DNA from: Streptomyces albipurpureus
GTDB lineage: Bacteria > Actinomycetota > Actinomycetes > Streptomycetales > Streptomycetaceae
Length of the DNA: 64,000 nt
Assembly: GCF_023701525.1 (NCBI RefSeq)
Contig: NZ_JAMQAW010000007.1
Location: 309,097-373,096 of the forward strand
Reading direction: 5' to 3'
Shown here: positions 8,171 to 17,118 of the stretch, one piece after another
Numbering within the stretch: the first letter of the stretch is position 1
How the letters are laid out: each line of letters opens with the position of its first letter
Program-made: the position numbers and the translations under genes
The notes under the pieces: model-generated
Databases searched by the model: none
The model's input: only the letters and a program-made list of their open reading frames with translations
What the model was told of the DNA's origin: nothing

Positions 8171-9292
8171 ATGAATACGCCACCATCGGCACCTGTTGCG
8201 GAGCGGACTGATGGATCATCCATCCGGATCGGGGCTCTCGTTCCGCTGACCCGGCCTGGCTGGGTCGAGGCGGGCCGGCACCTGCTCGCCGGATTGGAGT
8301 TGGGCGTTCGCGAGGTCAATGAGGTCGGCGGGATCGGCGGCACACCACTGGAGCTGGTGGTCCGAGACACCGCGGCTGATCCGCGGCGGGCCGCGGCGGC
8401 CGTGGACGAACTGACCGGCCTGGGGGTGGCAGCCCTGGCAGCGGAGTATCACAGCGTCGTCGCGCGTGCCGCTGCCGGCCGGGCCGATGCCCTCGGCCTG
8501 CCGTTCCTCTGCTCATCAGCAGTTCTCGACGCACTCACCGAGCAGCCCACGCGATGGGTGGCGCGCCTGTCCCCGCCGCAGTCCCACGGCTGGCGGGTCT
8601 ACGCTGACTTCGTCCTCGGCACGGGCCACCGTCGCATCGCCGTAGCAGCCCAGCCGGGTGTCTACTGGGCAACCGGTAGTCGCATTCTGCGCGACCACTT
8701 CGCCGCACGCGGTGGCACCGTCATCGAACTCGACATGAGGGCGCTCACCCCCGCGGACGTGTGCGACGAACTTGCCGACAAGCGGGCGACGGCCCTTCTT
8801 CTTCTGGTCGGCCACCCGGATCCGGCAGTACCGATCGTCAAGTCCGTCCGCGGCGACCGGCGCCTCGCCGAGATCCTGATCGGTGCTCCCGCAGGGCAAC
8901 CGGAGTTCACCGAATGGGCAGCGTCGTTGGGCGACGACGGCGCCGGGGTCCCGTTCCTTCGCTATCTACCCGAACACCTCACCCCACTCGGTGCGCGCAT
9001 CAAGCGGACCCTCATCGAGCAACTTGGCGAAGCGCCCTCCTTCGTCGCCTTCGAGGGCTTCGACACGGTCACCGTGCTCGCCGATGTGCTGCGGTCTCAC
9101 GGCACGGACCGGGCCCGCATCGCCGCGTCCTGGCCGCGCGTCGCAGTCGTGGGCACCCGTGGGCAGATCCAGTTCTCCCGCACGCCAGGCAGCAGCGTTT
9201 GGCAAGCGGCTGGGGCCCCGATCCAAGTCGTTGATCGAGATCCGGCGGCACCCGATCGCTTTCGGGTCCTTCACACCGTTCACACCGGCTGA
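8171..9292 (+). CDS. Periplasmic-binding-protein-like (Peripla_BP_6) protein without a signal peptide
   Basis: This 373-residue protein matches the type-I solute-binding fold of branched-chain amino acid and urea ABC systems (IRIGALVPLTRPGW, GLELGVREVNEVGGIGGTPL, FVAFEGFDTVTVLADVL). It has neither a signal peptide nor a lipobox Cys, so it is probably cytosolic and not a classical transport receptor. No permease or ATPase gene is nearby. Such stand-alone proteins may act as sensors or amide-operon regulators such as AmiC. The ligand is unknown. An AAGAGAG precedes the ATG at 8171. Confidence 0.8.
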   Translation: MNTPPSAPVAERTDGSSIRIGALVPLTRPGWVEAGRHLLAGLELGVREVNEVGGIGGTPLELVVRDTAADPRRAAAAVDELTGLGVAALAAEYHSVVARAAAGRADALGLPFLCSSAVLDALTEQPTRWVARLSPPQSHGWRVYADFVLGTGHRRIAVAAQPGVYWATGSRILRDHFAARGGTVIELDMRALTPADVCDELADKRATALLLLVGHPDPAVPIVKSVRGDRRLAEILIGAPAGQPEFTEWAASLGDDGAGVPFLRYLPEHLTPLGARIKRTLIEQLGEAPSFVAFEGFDTVTVLADVLRSHGTDRARIAASWPRVAVVGTRGQIQFSRTPGSSVWQAAGAPIQVVDRDPAAPDRFRVLHTVHTG

Positions 9293-9372
9293 GAACGCAC
9301 GATCGTCCGACGGCCCCGGAAGCATCGAGGACCGGGCCGAGGGCGGCGATCTGGTCCCTCGCACCCGCACGG

Positions 9373-9893
9373 TTACGCCTGCCGGATCTGACCCTGGCCG
9401 CCATGGCGGACCGCGCGGGCCAGGCAGTGGGACATCTGCTGCCAAGAGCGCCGGCACGACCTCGTTGCCCTTGGTGGAGAAGAAGGCGCCGCACCACGGT
9501 TCGCCCTGCCGCGTTTCTCGTCGGGGAAGACGTCCGGCGGCGTGCCGCATCGAGCCGGTGGTCGAGCCTCTGCTCGCCGGTCGGCAACCTGGCGTATCGA
9601 TCCGTATGCCGCCGTACGCAATCGGTCGGCGCAGTCGCCGGTATGGTCACCCGGATCGTGCGAGGCGAGCACGGCCGCCGCTAGTCTGACCTCGGGCAGG
9701 GGGTTGATGAGTGCCGTCGGCTCCCGTGCGCATCGGGCCAGCGCGGCCATAGCGTCCGCCTGCACCGCTGGGACAGGGGTAGCGGCCACACCCCATCGAG
9801 CCGCGCCACGGAGGCCTGCTGCTCCGCGGGAAGCAGCTCGGCCACGGCCGCGACCACCCGCCCCAGATGTGTTGTTGTTGCCGGCGGGCCCAC
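9373..9893 (-). pseudogene. Frameshifted remnant of a conserved actinobacterial protein
   Basis: Two minus-strand frames read in series look like one protein. The first (start 9893) gives LGRVVAAVAELLPAEQQASV and VARLDGVWPLP, then becomes nonsense. Near 9780 the second frame takes over with VPAVQADAMAALARCARE and PTALINPLPEVRLAAAVLAS. A one-base shift between them would join these parts. The 3' end becomes Arg/Pro-rich and probably decayed. I do not recognise the family. The alternative is two unrelated short frames. Confidence 0.35.
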
Positions 9894-10035
9894 GGTGAGG
9901 TGAGGGCCGCCAGGGAGACAGGGCTTTTGATGGTCATGAACGAGGCGGCCAGGGGCCGCGTGGTGGGAGAGCCTACCGGTCGGGATCCGCGACGAGATCG
10001 ACGGCTACGTCCTCCAGGACGCCCTCCTCGGGGCG

Positions 10036-10488
10036 ATGCGTGTCATCGTCGCCATCGGCCTTGTCCCCCATGGCATAGGTGTCGGCACAGCCCAGTTGAT
10101 TGCCAACGACCGCTGTCTTCACTACGGGGACCGGATCGCCCGCAAGCCGGAGAGCCCACTCGACCTGGAGTCCCTGGCCTGCCGGGCCGGCGGGTGCGCC
10201 GGCCGCATTGTGGCGATCGAGGCGGTCTGGGACGGCGACACCGTCCACGACTGGTTTGTGCAGCTGCTGGCCATCACCGCTGACCCCGCGGGGCAGGTTC
10301 AGATGGCCACCGTCTACAGGTCCACTGCCACTCGATACCTCGGCGAGGACACGGACCACCACCCGCGTCTCCCGGCAGCGGTGGCCGCGGAGCGGGCCGG
10401 CGGCGCCCTGGCCGCGCACCTCTCGGTCCCTTTCCACTTCGCCAGCCCGGATGACCCCGACGACCAGGCCCCCCGCTGGCAGTCCTGA
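10036..10488 (+). CDS. Conserved hypothetical protein, possible 5' frameshift
   Basis: The frame from the ATG at 10036 encodes 150 residues with a stable, mixed composition (LIANDRCLHYGDRIARKPES, IVAIEAVWDGDTVHDWFVQL) and looks like a real protein. The same frame stays open back to 9940 with protein-like sequence (WWESLPVGIRDEIDGYVLQD) but has no start there. An ATG at 9936 in another frame begins MNEAARG and would join to it if one base near 9960 were removed. So the true N-terminus may be lost by a one-base insertion or a sequencing error. Function is unknown. Confidence 0.55.
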   Translation: MRVIVAIGLVPHGIGVGTAQLIANDRCLHYGDRIARKPESPLDLESLACRAGGCAGRIVAIEAVWDGDTVHDWFVQLLAITADPAGQVQMATVYRSTATRYLGEDTDHHPRLPAAVAAERAGGALAAHLSVPFHFASPDDPDDQAPRWQS

Positions 10489-10857
10489 GCAACGACAAGG
10501 GCCGCTTTACGGACGCCACGCTGCCGAACGAGCGTGACCACTCGAACCGTCGGCGGATTCCGCGTCACGCCCGTTACCGACCGAACTCAGCAACCACAGC
10601 CGCGCTCAAGCTCCTTCACCACAACGCTGACATAGTTCATTCGGCCATGTCCGTGTGAGGATCGGGTTCTGCCTCACTTCCATGACGCGGTTACGGACAG
10701 CCTGGTCTTTGTAGCCATGCGATGACGGCTCGGATGGGCCCGAAGTCGCGGCTTCGGTGGAGAGACGGCCCAGGGACGCGCGGACCCTTCCGTGCCCCGG
10801 ACGACACCGAGGACGACGAGGACCGGCGGCCGGCACACCCCCCTTCCGGCCACGAGC
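10489..10857. other. Intergenic region, no gene seen
   Basis: These 369 bases lie between converging genes. No coherent frame or strong hairpin was found; the short open frames on both strands have biased Arg/Pro composition typical of non-coding frames. Confidence 0.5.
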
Positions 10858-11403
10858 TCAACCAGGTGCGACCGAGGGCCATACGCCGAGCCACTGCTCG
10901 GCGCCGTAGGCCTCGAACAGCTCCACCTCGGTGAACCCCAGCTTTGCCGCGAGACGCATCGAACGCTTGTTGGCGGTCTGGGTGCGCAGCACCACCGGCT
11001 CACCGGGAAAGGCGTCGGCGAACCAGTCGAGCGCCGCCGCGCACGCCTCGGCGCCGAATCCGTGTCCCCACGCCTGGGGTAGGAAGAGGTAGCCGAGCTC
11101 GGCCTGCCCGGTTTCCGGACGGGCATGCCCCTGACCCTCAGCGTCGATCCGGTCGAGCTTGACCATGCCGATCATCGATGCGTCGTGTTCGATCACGAAA
11201 AGGCCAGGCCGCCGCCGGGCTATCTCGGGCACCTCGCGCTCCAACCCAGCACGCGGTTGAGGGCCACCGAGGTAGGTATGCACCTCCGGCGAGGTGAGCA
11301 GGGCGATGAACGCCGCACGATCTCGGGCCTCGGGCTCGCGAAGCACGAGCCGCTCGGTCGTGATGGGGGCAGGTGGCCAGGTGACGGGTCCGAGTTCAGT
11401 CAT
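10858..11403 (-). CDS. GNAT-family N-acetyltransferase (RimJ/RimL type)
   Basis: A 181-residue acetyltransferase of the RimJ/RimL group. The N-terminal ITTERLVLREPEARDRAAFI is the family signature; the acetyl-CoA loop is in AELGYLFLPQAWGHGFGAEA, followed by the late strand NKRSMRLAAKLGFTEVELFE. The ATG at 11403 gives the normal family length. The acceptor (amino acid, antibiotic or protein N-terminus) is not predictable. Confidence 0.9.
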   Translation of the reverse strand: MTELGPVTWPPAPITTERLVLREPEARDRAAFIALLTSPEVHTYLGGPQPRAGLEREVPEIARRRPGLFVIEHDASMIGMVKLDRIDAEGQGHARPETGQAELGYLFLPQAWGHGFGAEACAAALDWFADAFPGEPVVLRTQTANKRSMRLAAKLGFTEVELFEAYGAEQWLGVWPSVAPG

Positions 11404-11548
11404 GGCGGGAACCTATCGGGCCCTCCGGGCAACGCGCGCTGACACAACTCGTGAACAGGGCACCGGCTCTTCAACGGACACGGCACGCTGACCTCCGCCC
11501 AGGCATACCTCGCGGTCTTCCAGGACGACCTGTGCGGACCCGGGTCTG

Positions 11549-11926
11549 TCACCAGATGAGGACTCCCCCGCCCATTGCGCTCGCCCGCCTGGTGGCAGCC
11601 TCGATGATCGCCAACCGCTCGGAGATCGTGTCCCGGTGTTCTTCGGTCGTTCGCACGGGTTCCGTATCCGCGGCGATCCTCTCCAGGTTCTCGCGGAGCA
11701 GCAGGCACTCGCGCAGGAACGCGGGGACCTGCCCGGGTTCGACCTGTAGGTCCCCTTCAGCCAGGATCGGCAGGAAGACGGCTCCGAGCGAGCGCACCAC
11801 TTCCGCGCCCCACACACGAGTGCGCCAACTCTCGAAGCCCGCGCAGTCCGAGCATCCGTCCGGAACGTCCTGCACCTGACGTTCACCGTCCGCACCGACA
11901 ACAAAGACATCTACCGACAAGCTCAT
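11549..11926 (-). CDS. Conserved hypothetical protein
   Basis: A 125-residue, acidic, soluble protein starting MSLSVDVFVVGADGERQV. It has a C-x2-C pair (DGCSDCAGF) near residue 24 and a helical C-terminal half (PAFLRECLLLRENLERIAAD). The composition is coherent and overlapping frames are not. No family function is known to me. It is the only gene between the GNAT and the 680-base gap upstream of the MFS gene. Confidence 0.6.
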   Translation of the reverse strand: MSLSVDVFVVGADGERQVQDVPDGCSDCAGFESWRTRVWGAEVVRSLGAVFLPILAEGDLQVEPGQVPAFLRECLLLRENLERIAADTEPVRTTEEHRDTISERLAIIEAATRRASAMGGGVLIW

Positions 11927-12608
11927 CAGCGCAGTGGATCACAACATGACCGGGTGCTCCAAGGGGTTTCACCGCCACAGCGCCGGAGTCAGCGCGGTCG
12001 GCACACCGCGCCCAAGCCGGTGGAGTGCGGGGAATCCCGCCCGACCGCGAACCCGGCCGACCACAACATCGTCGCGCTAGCCGGGAAGGGCCGCGTCCGT
12101 ACGGAAGTAGCTGGTCACCGGGTCCGAGAGCTTGGATGTGACGCCGTGATGGAGCATCCCGTACGTCCGCCTTCCCCGGGTACTGAGGGGGCCGCGTCAG
12201 GACCTGCTCGACGTCAGTTCGCCAAGCGCGGCGGGCGCGGCTCGTCACCGATCACCTCGCGCAGCGGGTCGTGTTGCGGGGCGAGTGCGACCCGTTGCCG
12301 GACCGGTTGCCTCGGGGATGGAGCCATAGCGGCATACGCGCCAGGTCTCGGAGTTCACACCTGAACCGTGGCCATATGTACGCATGCGAGAACCCGTCGG
12401 TGTTGCCCATGATCCCCAGACCGCCCGGCCCGCGGACTGCTAGGTTCTCCAGGTGTTCATCGTGATGTTCCTCTGACGGTCCTGGGTCTCTCCCGCCCGG
12501 GTTCTGATCCGCTGAGGGTGTGTTCTGTCATGCCCTCCGGACCTCGACAACCGTCAGACTTCGGCTGCCGCGCCTACGACGCCGGTCGCACATCATCGGA
12601 GCTCCTTC
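11927..12608. other. Long divergent gap, no gene seen
   Basis: About 680 bases between a minus-strand gene and the MFS exporter. No coherent frame was found. The 3' end holds the ribosome binding site GGAG at 12598-12601, seven bases before the GTG at 12609. Promoters for both neighbours must lie here. Confidence 0.45.
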
Positions 12609-13820
12609 GTGCTCGCAGTGCTTCTCCTTCCTGGCGCGCTTCGCGCCTTCCTCCCCGCCCTGGTCGGTCGGTCCGCTCTCGCGATGGGCGGTCTCGCTCT
12701 CCTCCTCGCCGTCCAAGACCGCACGGGTTCGTATACGCAAGCCGGTTTCGCAACAGCGGCGTTCGGAACAGCCAATGTCATCGCCGCCCCCTGGCGCGCC
12801 CGCGCCGTCGATCGATTCGGTCAACGAATCGCGCTCACCACGATGGCGTCAGGCCAAGCTTCAGGGTTCGCCGCCCTCGCGCTCATCACGGAAGCCAAGG
12901 GAGCTGCGGATTCCTGGTTCCTCATTCTCAGCGTGGTGGTCGGCCTGGCATCGCCACCCCTGGGGGCTGCGATGCGAATGATCTGGGCGTCCCTCACAAC
13001 AGCTGGTGACCAGCGAACGAGAGCGTTCAGCATCGACGCGGTGTGCGAAGAGCTCCTCTTCGTCGGTGGCCCCGTCATCATCACCGCGGTCATCATGGCC
13101 AGTTCTCCCAGCGTCGGGCTCTGGGTGACCGCGGCGGCGGTTTCCGTCGGCACCGTGGCGATGACGTCCAGCGCTTCGTCGGGGGCGCTTCGTGGAACAG
13201 GAAAGGGCGTCGCACGAGGTGATCGCCCGCTGCGGCAGCCGGGTTTCGCACGGGTACTGATCGTCCTCCTGGGTGTCGGTGGTCTACTGGGCGTTGTGGA
13301 GATCGCGGCTCCGGCAGTCGCCGCGCAGTGTGATGCTGTCGCGGCTACGGGCTGGCTCCTGGCGGCCTTCGCGGGCGGGAGTGCTCTCGGAGGATTTCTC
13401 TATGGGCAGCTGAACCTCAAGGCGGGAATCGGCGGGAGACTGTTCGCCCTCTGCGCCAGCATGGGGCTCGCCGCGGTACTCGTGTCCCAGTTGGACACAC
13501 TCGGTCTCTTCGCCGCGGGCCTCGCACTCGTCGGCCTCTTCCTCGCCCCGTCTCTGATCACCGGCTACCTCATCGCCGACACCATTGTCCCGGCGACCAG
13601 CCGTACGGAGGCGTCGACATGGATCAACACTGCCGTAAACCTCGGCGCATCGCTTGCGTCCGCAGCGGCTGGAATGGTCATCGACGACTCGGGCGCCTGG
13701 CTCGCCCTCTTGCTCATGGGAGCGATCGCTCTCGCGCTCGCCTCAGCCGTACCGTTCACGCGGCTGCGCAAGATCGAGCCGGCTGCGGTTCATTCTCCCG
13801 AGTGCTGCGAGCACGGCTGA
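12609..13820 (+). CDS. MFS transporter (12 predicted helices)
   Basis: A 403-residue hydrophobic protein with about twelve membrane helices and the usual MFS loop features (YTQAGFATAAFGTANVIAAP, ARAVDRFGQRIALT between helices 2 and 3). GTG at 12609 is preceded by GGAG with good spacing. The C-terminus ends in a Cys-containing polar tail. Substrate is unknown; drug or metabolite export is the usual role for this type. It converges with the AlkZ-like gene, 63 bases apart. Confidence 0.88.
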   Translation: MLAVLLLPGALRAFLPALVGRSALAMGGLALLLAVQDRTGSYTQAGFATAAFGTANVIAAPWRARAVDRFGQRIALTTMASGQASGFAALALITEAKGAADSWFLILSVVVGLASPPLGAAMRMIWASLTTAGDQRTRAFSIDAVCEELLFVGGPVIITAVIMASSPSVGLWVTAAAVSVGTVAMTSSASSGALRGTGKGVARGDRPLRQPGFARVLIVLLGVGGLLGVVEIAAPAVAAQCDAVAATGWLLAAFAGGSALGGFLYGQLNLKAGIGGRLFALCASMGLAAVLVSQLDTLGLFAAGLALVGLFLAPSLITGYLIADTIVPATSRTEASTWINTAVNLGASLASAAAGMVIDDSGAWLALLLMGAIALALASAVPFTRLRKIEPAAVHSPECCEHG

Positions 13821-13883
13821 CCGACCCGGTCGTAACACGTCGAAGCAGGCGCGTGTTTCGCGATCGAGCCGCCACGACGGGCA

Positions 13884-14978
13884 TCAGTCAGCGGTGTCGA
13901 GTTGGATGTGCTCGATGCCTTCCTCCAGGAAGGTGGTCAGGGCCTGGGCTTCAGCGCGGACGTCGTCCTCTTCCTGGACGGTCAGGGGCCGGAGAGGGCT
14001 GATGCGGAGCCGGTGGTCGCGTACGGTCCAGGTCGCGCTCACCCGTCCGTCGACGAGCATGGTCCGGTGACCTGCGACGGAGAGACCGAGGTGCGGGGTG
14101 TCGATGATCCGGCTGCGGTCGTGGTAGCCGAGGATGGCGTTGTCGAAGGCCGGGAGGAACCGGACCGGGGCGGGGGTGTCGGGGTGGGGGCGGGGTGCGT
14201 CGGGCAGATCGAGCAGTTCGCGGCCGCGTTCGTCACGAAAGGCGACGAGTTCCTCTCGGACGGCCTTGATGGCGGCGGGAAGGCCGGCGAGACCGCACCA
14301 GGCGCGTAGGTCCGCACTGGCGGCGGGCCCGTAGGCAGCGAGGTAGCGGCGCAGCAGTTGCTGCCCTACGGGGTCGCTGTCGTCGGCTGGCAGAGGGGCG
14401 ATGTCCCGTTCCAGCCAGGTCGTCAAGGGCAGATTGCGGACGCCGGCCTTGCGGTGCCACAAGCCCCGGGGCGGGAGTTGGGCCATGGGGATGAGCCCGG
14501 CGACGAGCAGCTCGCCCAGAGCCCGACGTGGGGGTCCTGGCCAGCGGTCTTCAAGAGCGTCTACGAGCTCGCCCATGGTGCGGGGCCTCTGGTCGGCCAC
14601 GATGACGCGGCCGGCGGTGGCGACCTCGTCCAGGTCGATGCCGTCCAGTTCGCGCCGGTAGGTTCCCAGGACGCGCTGGCGCAGCATGACGTCGTGGCGG
14701 GCCCGCCAGGCGAGTGCGTCGTCGGCGGTGACGAGGTGGACGGTGCGGCGCATCAGATGGGTGCGTACCACCGCGCGCCCGGTCAGTGCGTCGTCCAGTT
14801 GCTCGGGCTTGAAGGACGATAGGCGCGACCACAGCCCGATGAACGGTTCCTGGGGCTCTTGCGCCTGGAGCCCGCACAGGTGAGCCACTGTCTCCGGCAC
14901 CGATGTGTCGCTGCGCTTGAGCAGGTGTTGGCGGGCGAGGGAGGCACGGTTGAGGGCACGCGTGTCAAGGACGGTCAT
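13884..14978 (-). CDS. AlkZ-like winged-helix DNA glycosylase (HTH_42 family)
   Basis: A 364-residue protein of the winged-helix family that includes Streptomyces AlkZ, a glycosylase that unhooks interstrand crosslinks. The catalytic QxQ motif is present as CGLQAQEP (Q38, Q40), near the Q37/Q39 I recall for AlkZ. Other family blocks are RTHLMRRTVHLVTADDALAW and GHRTMLVDGRVSATW. I start at the ATG at 14978 (MTVLDTRALNRASLARQHLL), matching the family, not at the longer frame. It probably removes bulky or crosslinked alkylated bases. It lies 26 kb from the N-nitroso cluster, so a role in self-resistance there is only speculation. Confidence 0.85.
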   Translation of the reverse strand: MTVLDTRALNRASLARQHLLKRSDTSVPETVAHLCGLQAQEPQEPFIGLWSRLSSFKPEQLDDALTGRAVVRTHLMRRTVHLVTADDALAWRARHDVMLRQRVLGTYRRELDGIDLDEVATAGRVIVADQRPRTMGELVDALEDRWPGPPRRALGELLVAGLIPMAQLPPRGLWHRKAGVRNLPLTTWLERDIAPLPADDSDPVGQQLLRRYLAAYGPAASADLRAWCGLAGLPAAIKAVREELVAFRDERGRELLDLPDAPRPHPDTPAPVRFLPAFDNAILGYHDRSRIIDTPHLGLSVAGHRTMLVDGRVSATWTVRDHRLRISPLRPLTVQEEDDVRAEAQALTTFLEEGIEHIQLDTAD

Positions 14979-15053
14979 GGCGTTCTCTGGTTTCGGCTCG
15001 TTTGCGGGACGGGGGCGGCGCAGCTCTGTGCGGGTGGGCCGGGGGCGACGCAC

Positions 15054-15594
15054 CCCGCGAGTTCAGTTGCGTGGTGGTCGTCACGGACATGGTCTGCTCC
15101 TTGCCTTGATGTGTCGACGATGGCCGCTGATGGTCCCCATCCCCCAGTCTCCCGGGCTGCCGGGCTGCCGGGCTGCCGGGTTCCCACCATCACCGAGATA
15201 TAGGACAGATTCGGTCCGCAACTGCGGAGGTGGGAGGACCGCGACGCGGCCTTCGCCGACTTGCCTTGCTCTTCTGGCGTGCACCTGAGCGAGGGCGGTT
15301 CCCTGCTGACATTCGAGGTTCATCGATCCGACTACCGGGGCGCGGCTACCACGTCGGGCAGATCGCCGCCGCCGCGACGCCATCGAAGGAGGCGCGCACA
15401 TTCTCGTAGCGGTCCATGTCCTGGGCGAGATCGAGGCCTACCAGCGGGGACGGCGCGCGGAGTTGTTCCACAGGGCTCACGCCGCCGGCCCGGTGGAAAA
15501 CCGGCGGTCGCGGACGGAGCTCATCAACCCCGACAACCGGGTGCGGGTTCCGGCCCCACCCCGCCCAGCTCACTGACTTCACCAGTCGGGAGCC
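15054..15594. other. Gap with a possible gene fragment and an 8-bp tandem repeat
   Basis: CCGGGCTG is repeated three times at 15152-15175. On the plus strand at about 15375-15573 a frame without any start reads ILVAVHVLGEIEAYQRGRRA, then ELFHRAHAAG and RSRTELINPDNRVRVPAPP before a stop. It looks like the C-terminal part of a real protein that has lost its 5' end. I do not recognise it. Confidence 0.35.
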
Positions 15595-16722
15595 CTACTT
15601 CCCTGGCTGGGAATCCGCCAGCCACGCCAGCAAGCGGCCCTGCGACCAGCAGCGGCCCATGGCCTGGGCGTGCAGAGCCGACCGGTCGAGCACCGCCAGG
15701 CCGATGATGCTGTGGCCGGAGGCGCGGCGATCGCCGAGTGTCGGGATCGAGGGGGCGACTCCGACCCCCTCCGCTGACACCCACGCCACCGCCCGGCCGG
15801 CCGCCGCTTCGTCGAGGCGGTGCAGGAAGCGCAGACGGCTTTCGAGCGGTAGGCGGGACAGCGCCCACGTCGTGGTGACGACAGGCAGAGCGTCCGCGGG
15901 CACCTGGGTGAACGCGTCGGGCATCACCTCGATGGCGTCACCCCGCAGCAGCGTTGGAGGGGCCGTCGCTGCCAGCGCGATCTCCGCTTCCAGCCTCGCG
16001 GCCCGCTCCGGTTGCCCCGGCCACAGGCAGGCTCGCAACCATCGGGCGTCATCCGCGTCGGTCACGTCGATCGGATCGAGGTCGATGCCCACCCGAGTGA
16101 CGACCTCGGGCATCGCCCCCGTCGGGAGGGGCAGGCTCCCCACGATCGAAGACGACAGCTGCACTGGGGACGAAGGATCGCCCAGCAGTTGTCCGTTGCT
16201 GTACGTGATACCCACGCGATCGACATGGAGATTGAGCCCGGCCGAACAGCCCACGTCGATCAGCCCAACCGAATTCGCGCCTACCCGGCGCGCGGCCTCG
16301 GCGATGGCCGGATACAGCACGGCGTAGCGACCGGTCTCGTTGGTCCGCGTCTGCCGGCGCACGGCGATGGCCACGACCGAGTCGGTCATTCTCCGCAATG
16401 TGTCGATCGCCGCGCCAGCGGCGGCGTAGCCGTCCGCGGCGGCATAGGCCGCGGCGAGATCCGGGGCGCGTCCGGCGAGGGCGAGGTCGTGCAGCGCGGC
16501 GAGGATCACCGTGGGGTGCCGCTTGCGCGCCGGGGCCGACTCGATGGCGCCCAGCGCCTGTTCGGACTCGCTCAGGGCGACGGCGATCCGCTCGTACAGC
16601 GGCGATGTTCCAGCGGCGTCGATCTCACCGAAGCGTCGGTACACCTGAGCGAGCGTGCGGACCCTGCCCACGGATACGGCGCCTCCTGCGGTCGGGCCTG
16701 AAATCCCGATGATTGTAGCCAT
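15595..16722 (-). CDS. DUF2332 family protein (methyltransferase-like fold)
   Basis: A 375-residue DUF2332 protein. The glycine motif LIDVGCSAGLNLHVDR (about residues 176-191) resembles the SAM-binding loop of class I methyltransferases, and the acidic DPIDVTDADDARWLRACLWP is characteristic of the family. The length is normal. The extreme N-terminus may be a little long: a GTG at VSVGRVRTLAQVYRRF is also possible. The reaction is unknown. Confidence 0.85.
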   Translation of the reverse strand: MATIIGISGPTAGGAVSVGRVRTLAQVYRRFGEIDAAGTSPLYERIAVALSESEQALGAIESAPARKRHPTVILAALHDLALAGRAPDLAAAYAAADGYAAAGAAIDTLRRMTDSVVAIAVRRQTRTNETGRYAVLYPAIAEAARRVGANSVGLIDVGCSAGLNLHVDRVGITYSNGQLLGDPSSPVQLSSSIVGSLPLPTGAMPEVVTRVGIDLDPIDVTDADDARWLRACLWPGQPERAARLEAEIALAATAPPTLLRGDAIEVMPDAFTQVPADALPVVTTTWALSRLPLESRLRFLHRLDEAAAGRAVAWVSAEGVGVAPSIPTLGDRRASGHSIIGLAVLDRSALHAQAMGRCWSQGRLLAWLADSQPGK

Positions 16723-17053
16723 GGGAACGAAGCCTTTGACGCTTCACCTGGCACAAGAGCGCCGAGGAGTTCGTCGACCGACCCGCCCGCTACTGCCCGC
16801 TCCCTCAAAACCAATGGCGAACGCTCCAACCTGACAGGACACCGCATTCGAGATCAGATGCGTCGAAGGACTCAACGCCGATAGGGGGAGGCGTCGTCCC
16901 ACTCGTGGACGGCGCAGGTCAGAGTGTTACCGGCTCCCCATCATGGTCGTTCGACTCTTCTGGTCCCAACGGATCGACTCGCCGTACGCACAGGCACGTC
17001 GGCCGGAACAGCGAGTCCTCCATGGGCCCGCCTGCTGCTCCCACCGCGCAGCC

Positions 17054-17076
17054 GTGACAGTGACAGTGACAGTGAC
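17054..17076. repeat. 6-bp tandem repeat (GTGACA)
   Basis: GTGACA is repeated three times followed by GTGAC, 42 bases downstream of the GlxA-type gene stop. The surrounding 16723-17118 gap has no credible gene. Such short repeats can slip and may vary between isolates. Confidence 0.85.
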
Positions 17077-17118
17077 CGAGGGAGTGTGGGCCCCGGGACC
17101 GAGTCGAAACGCGAGCAC

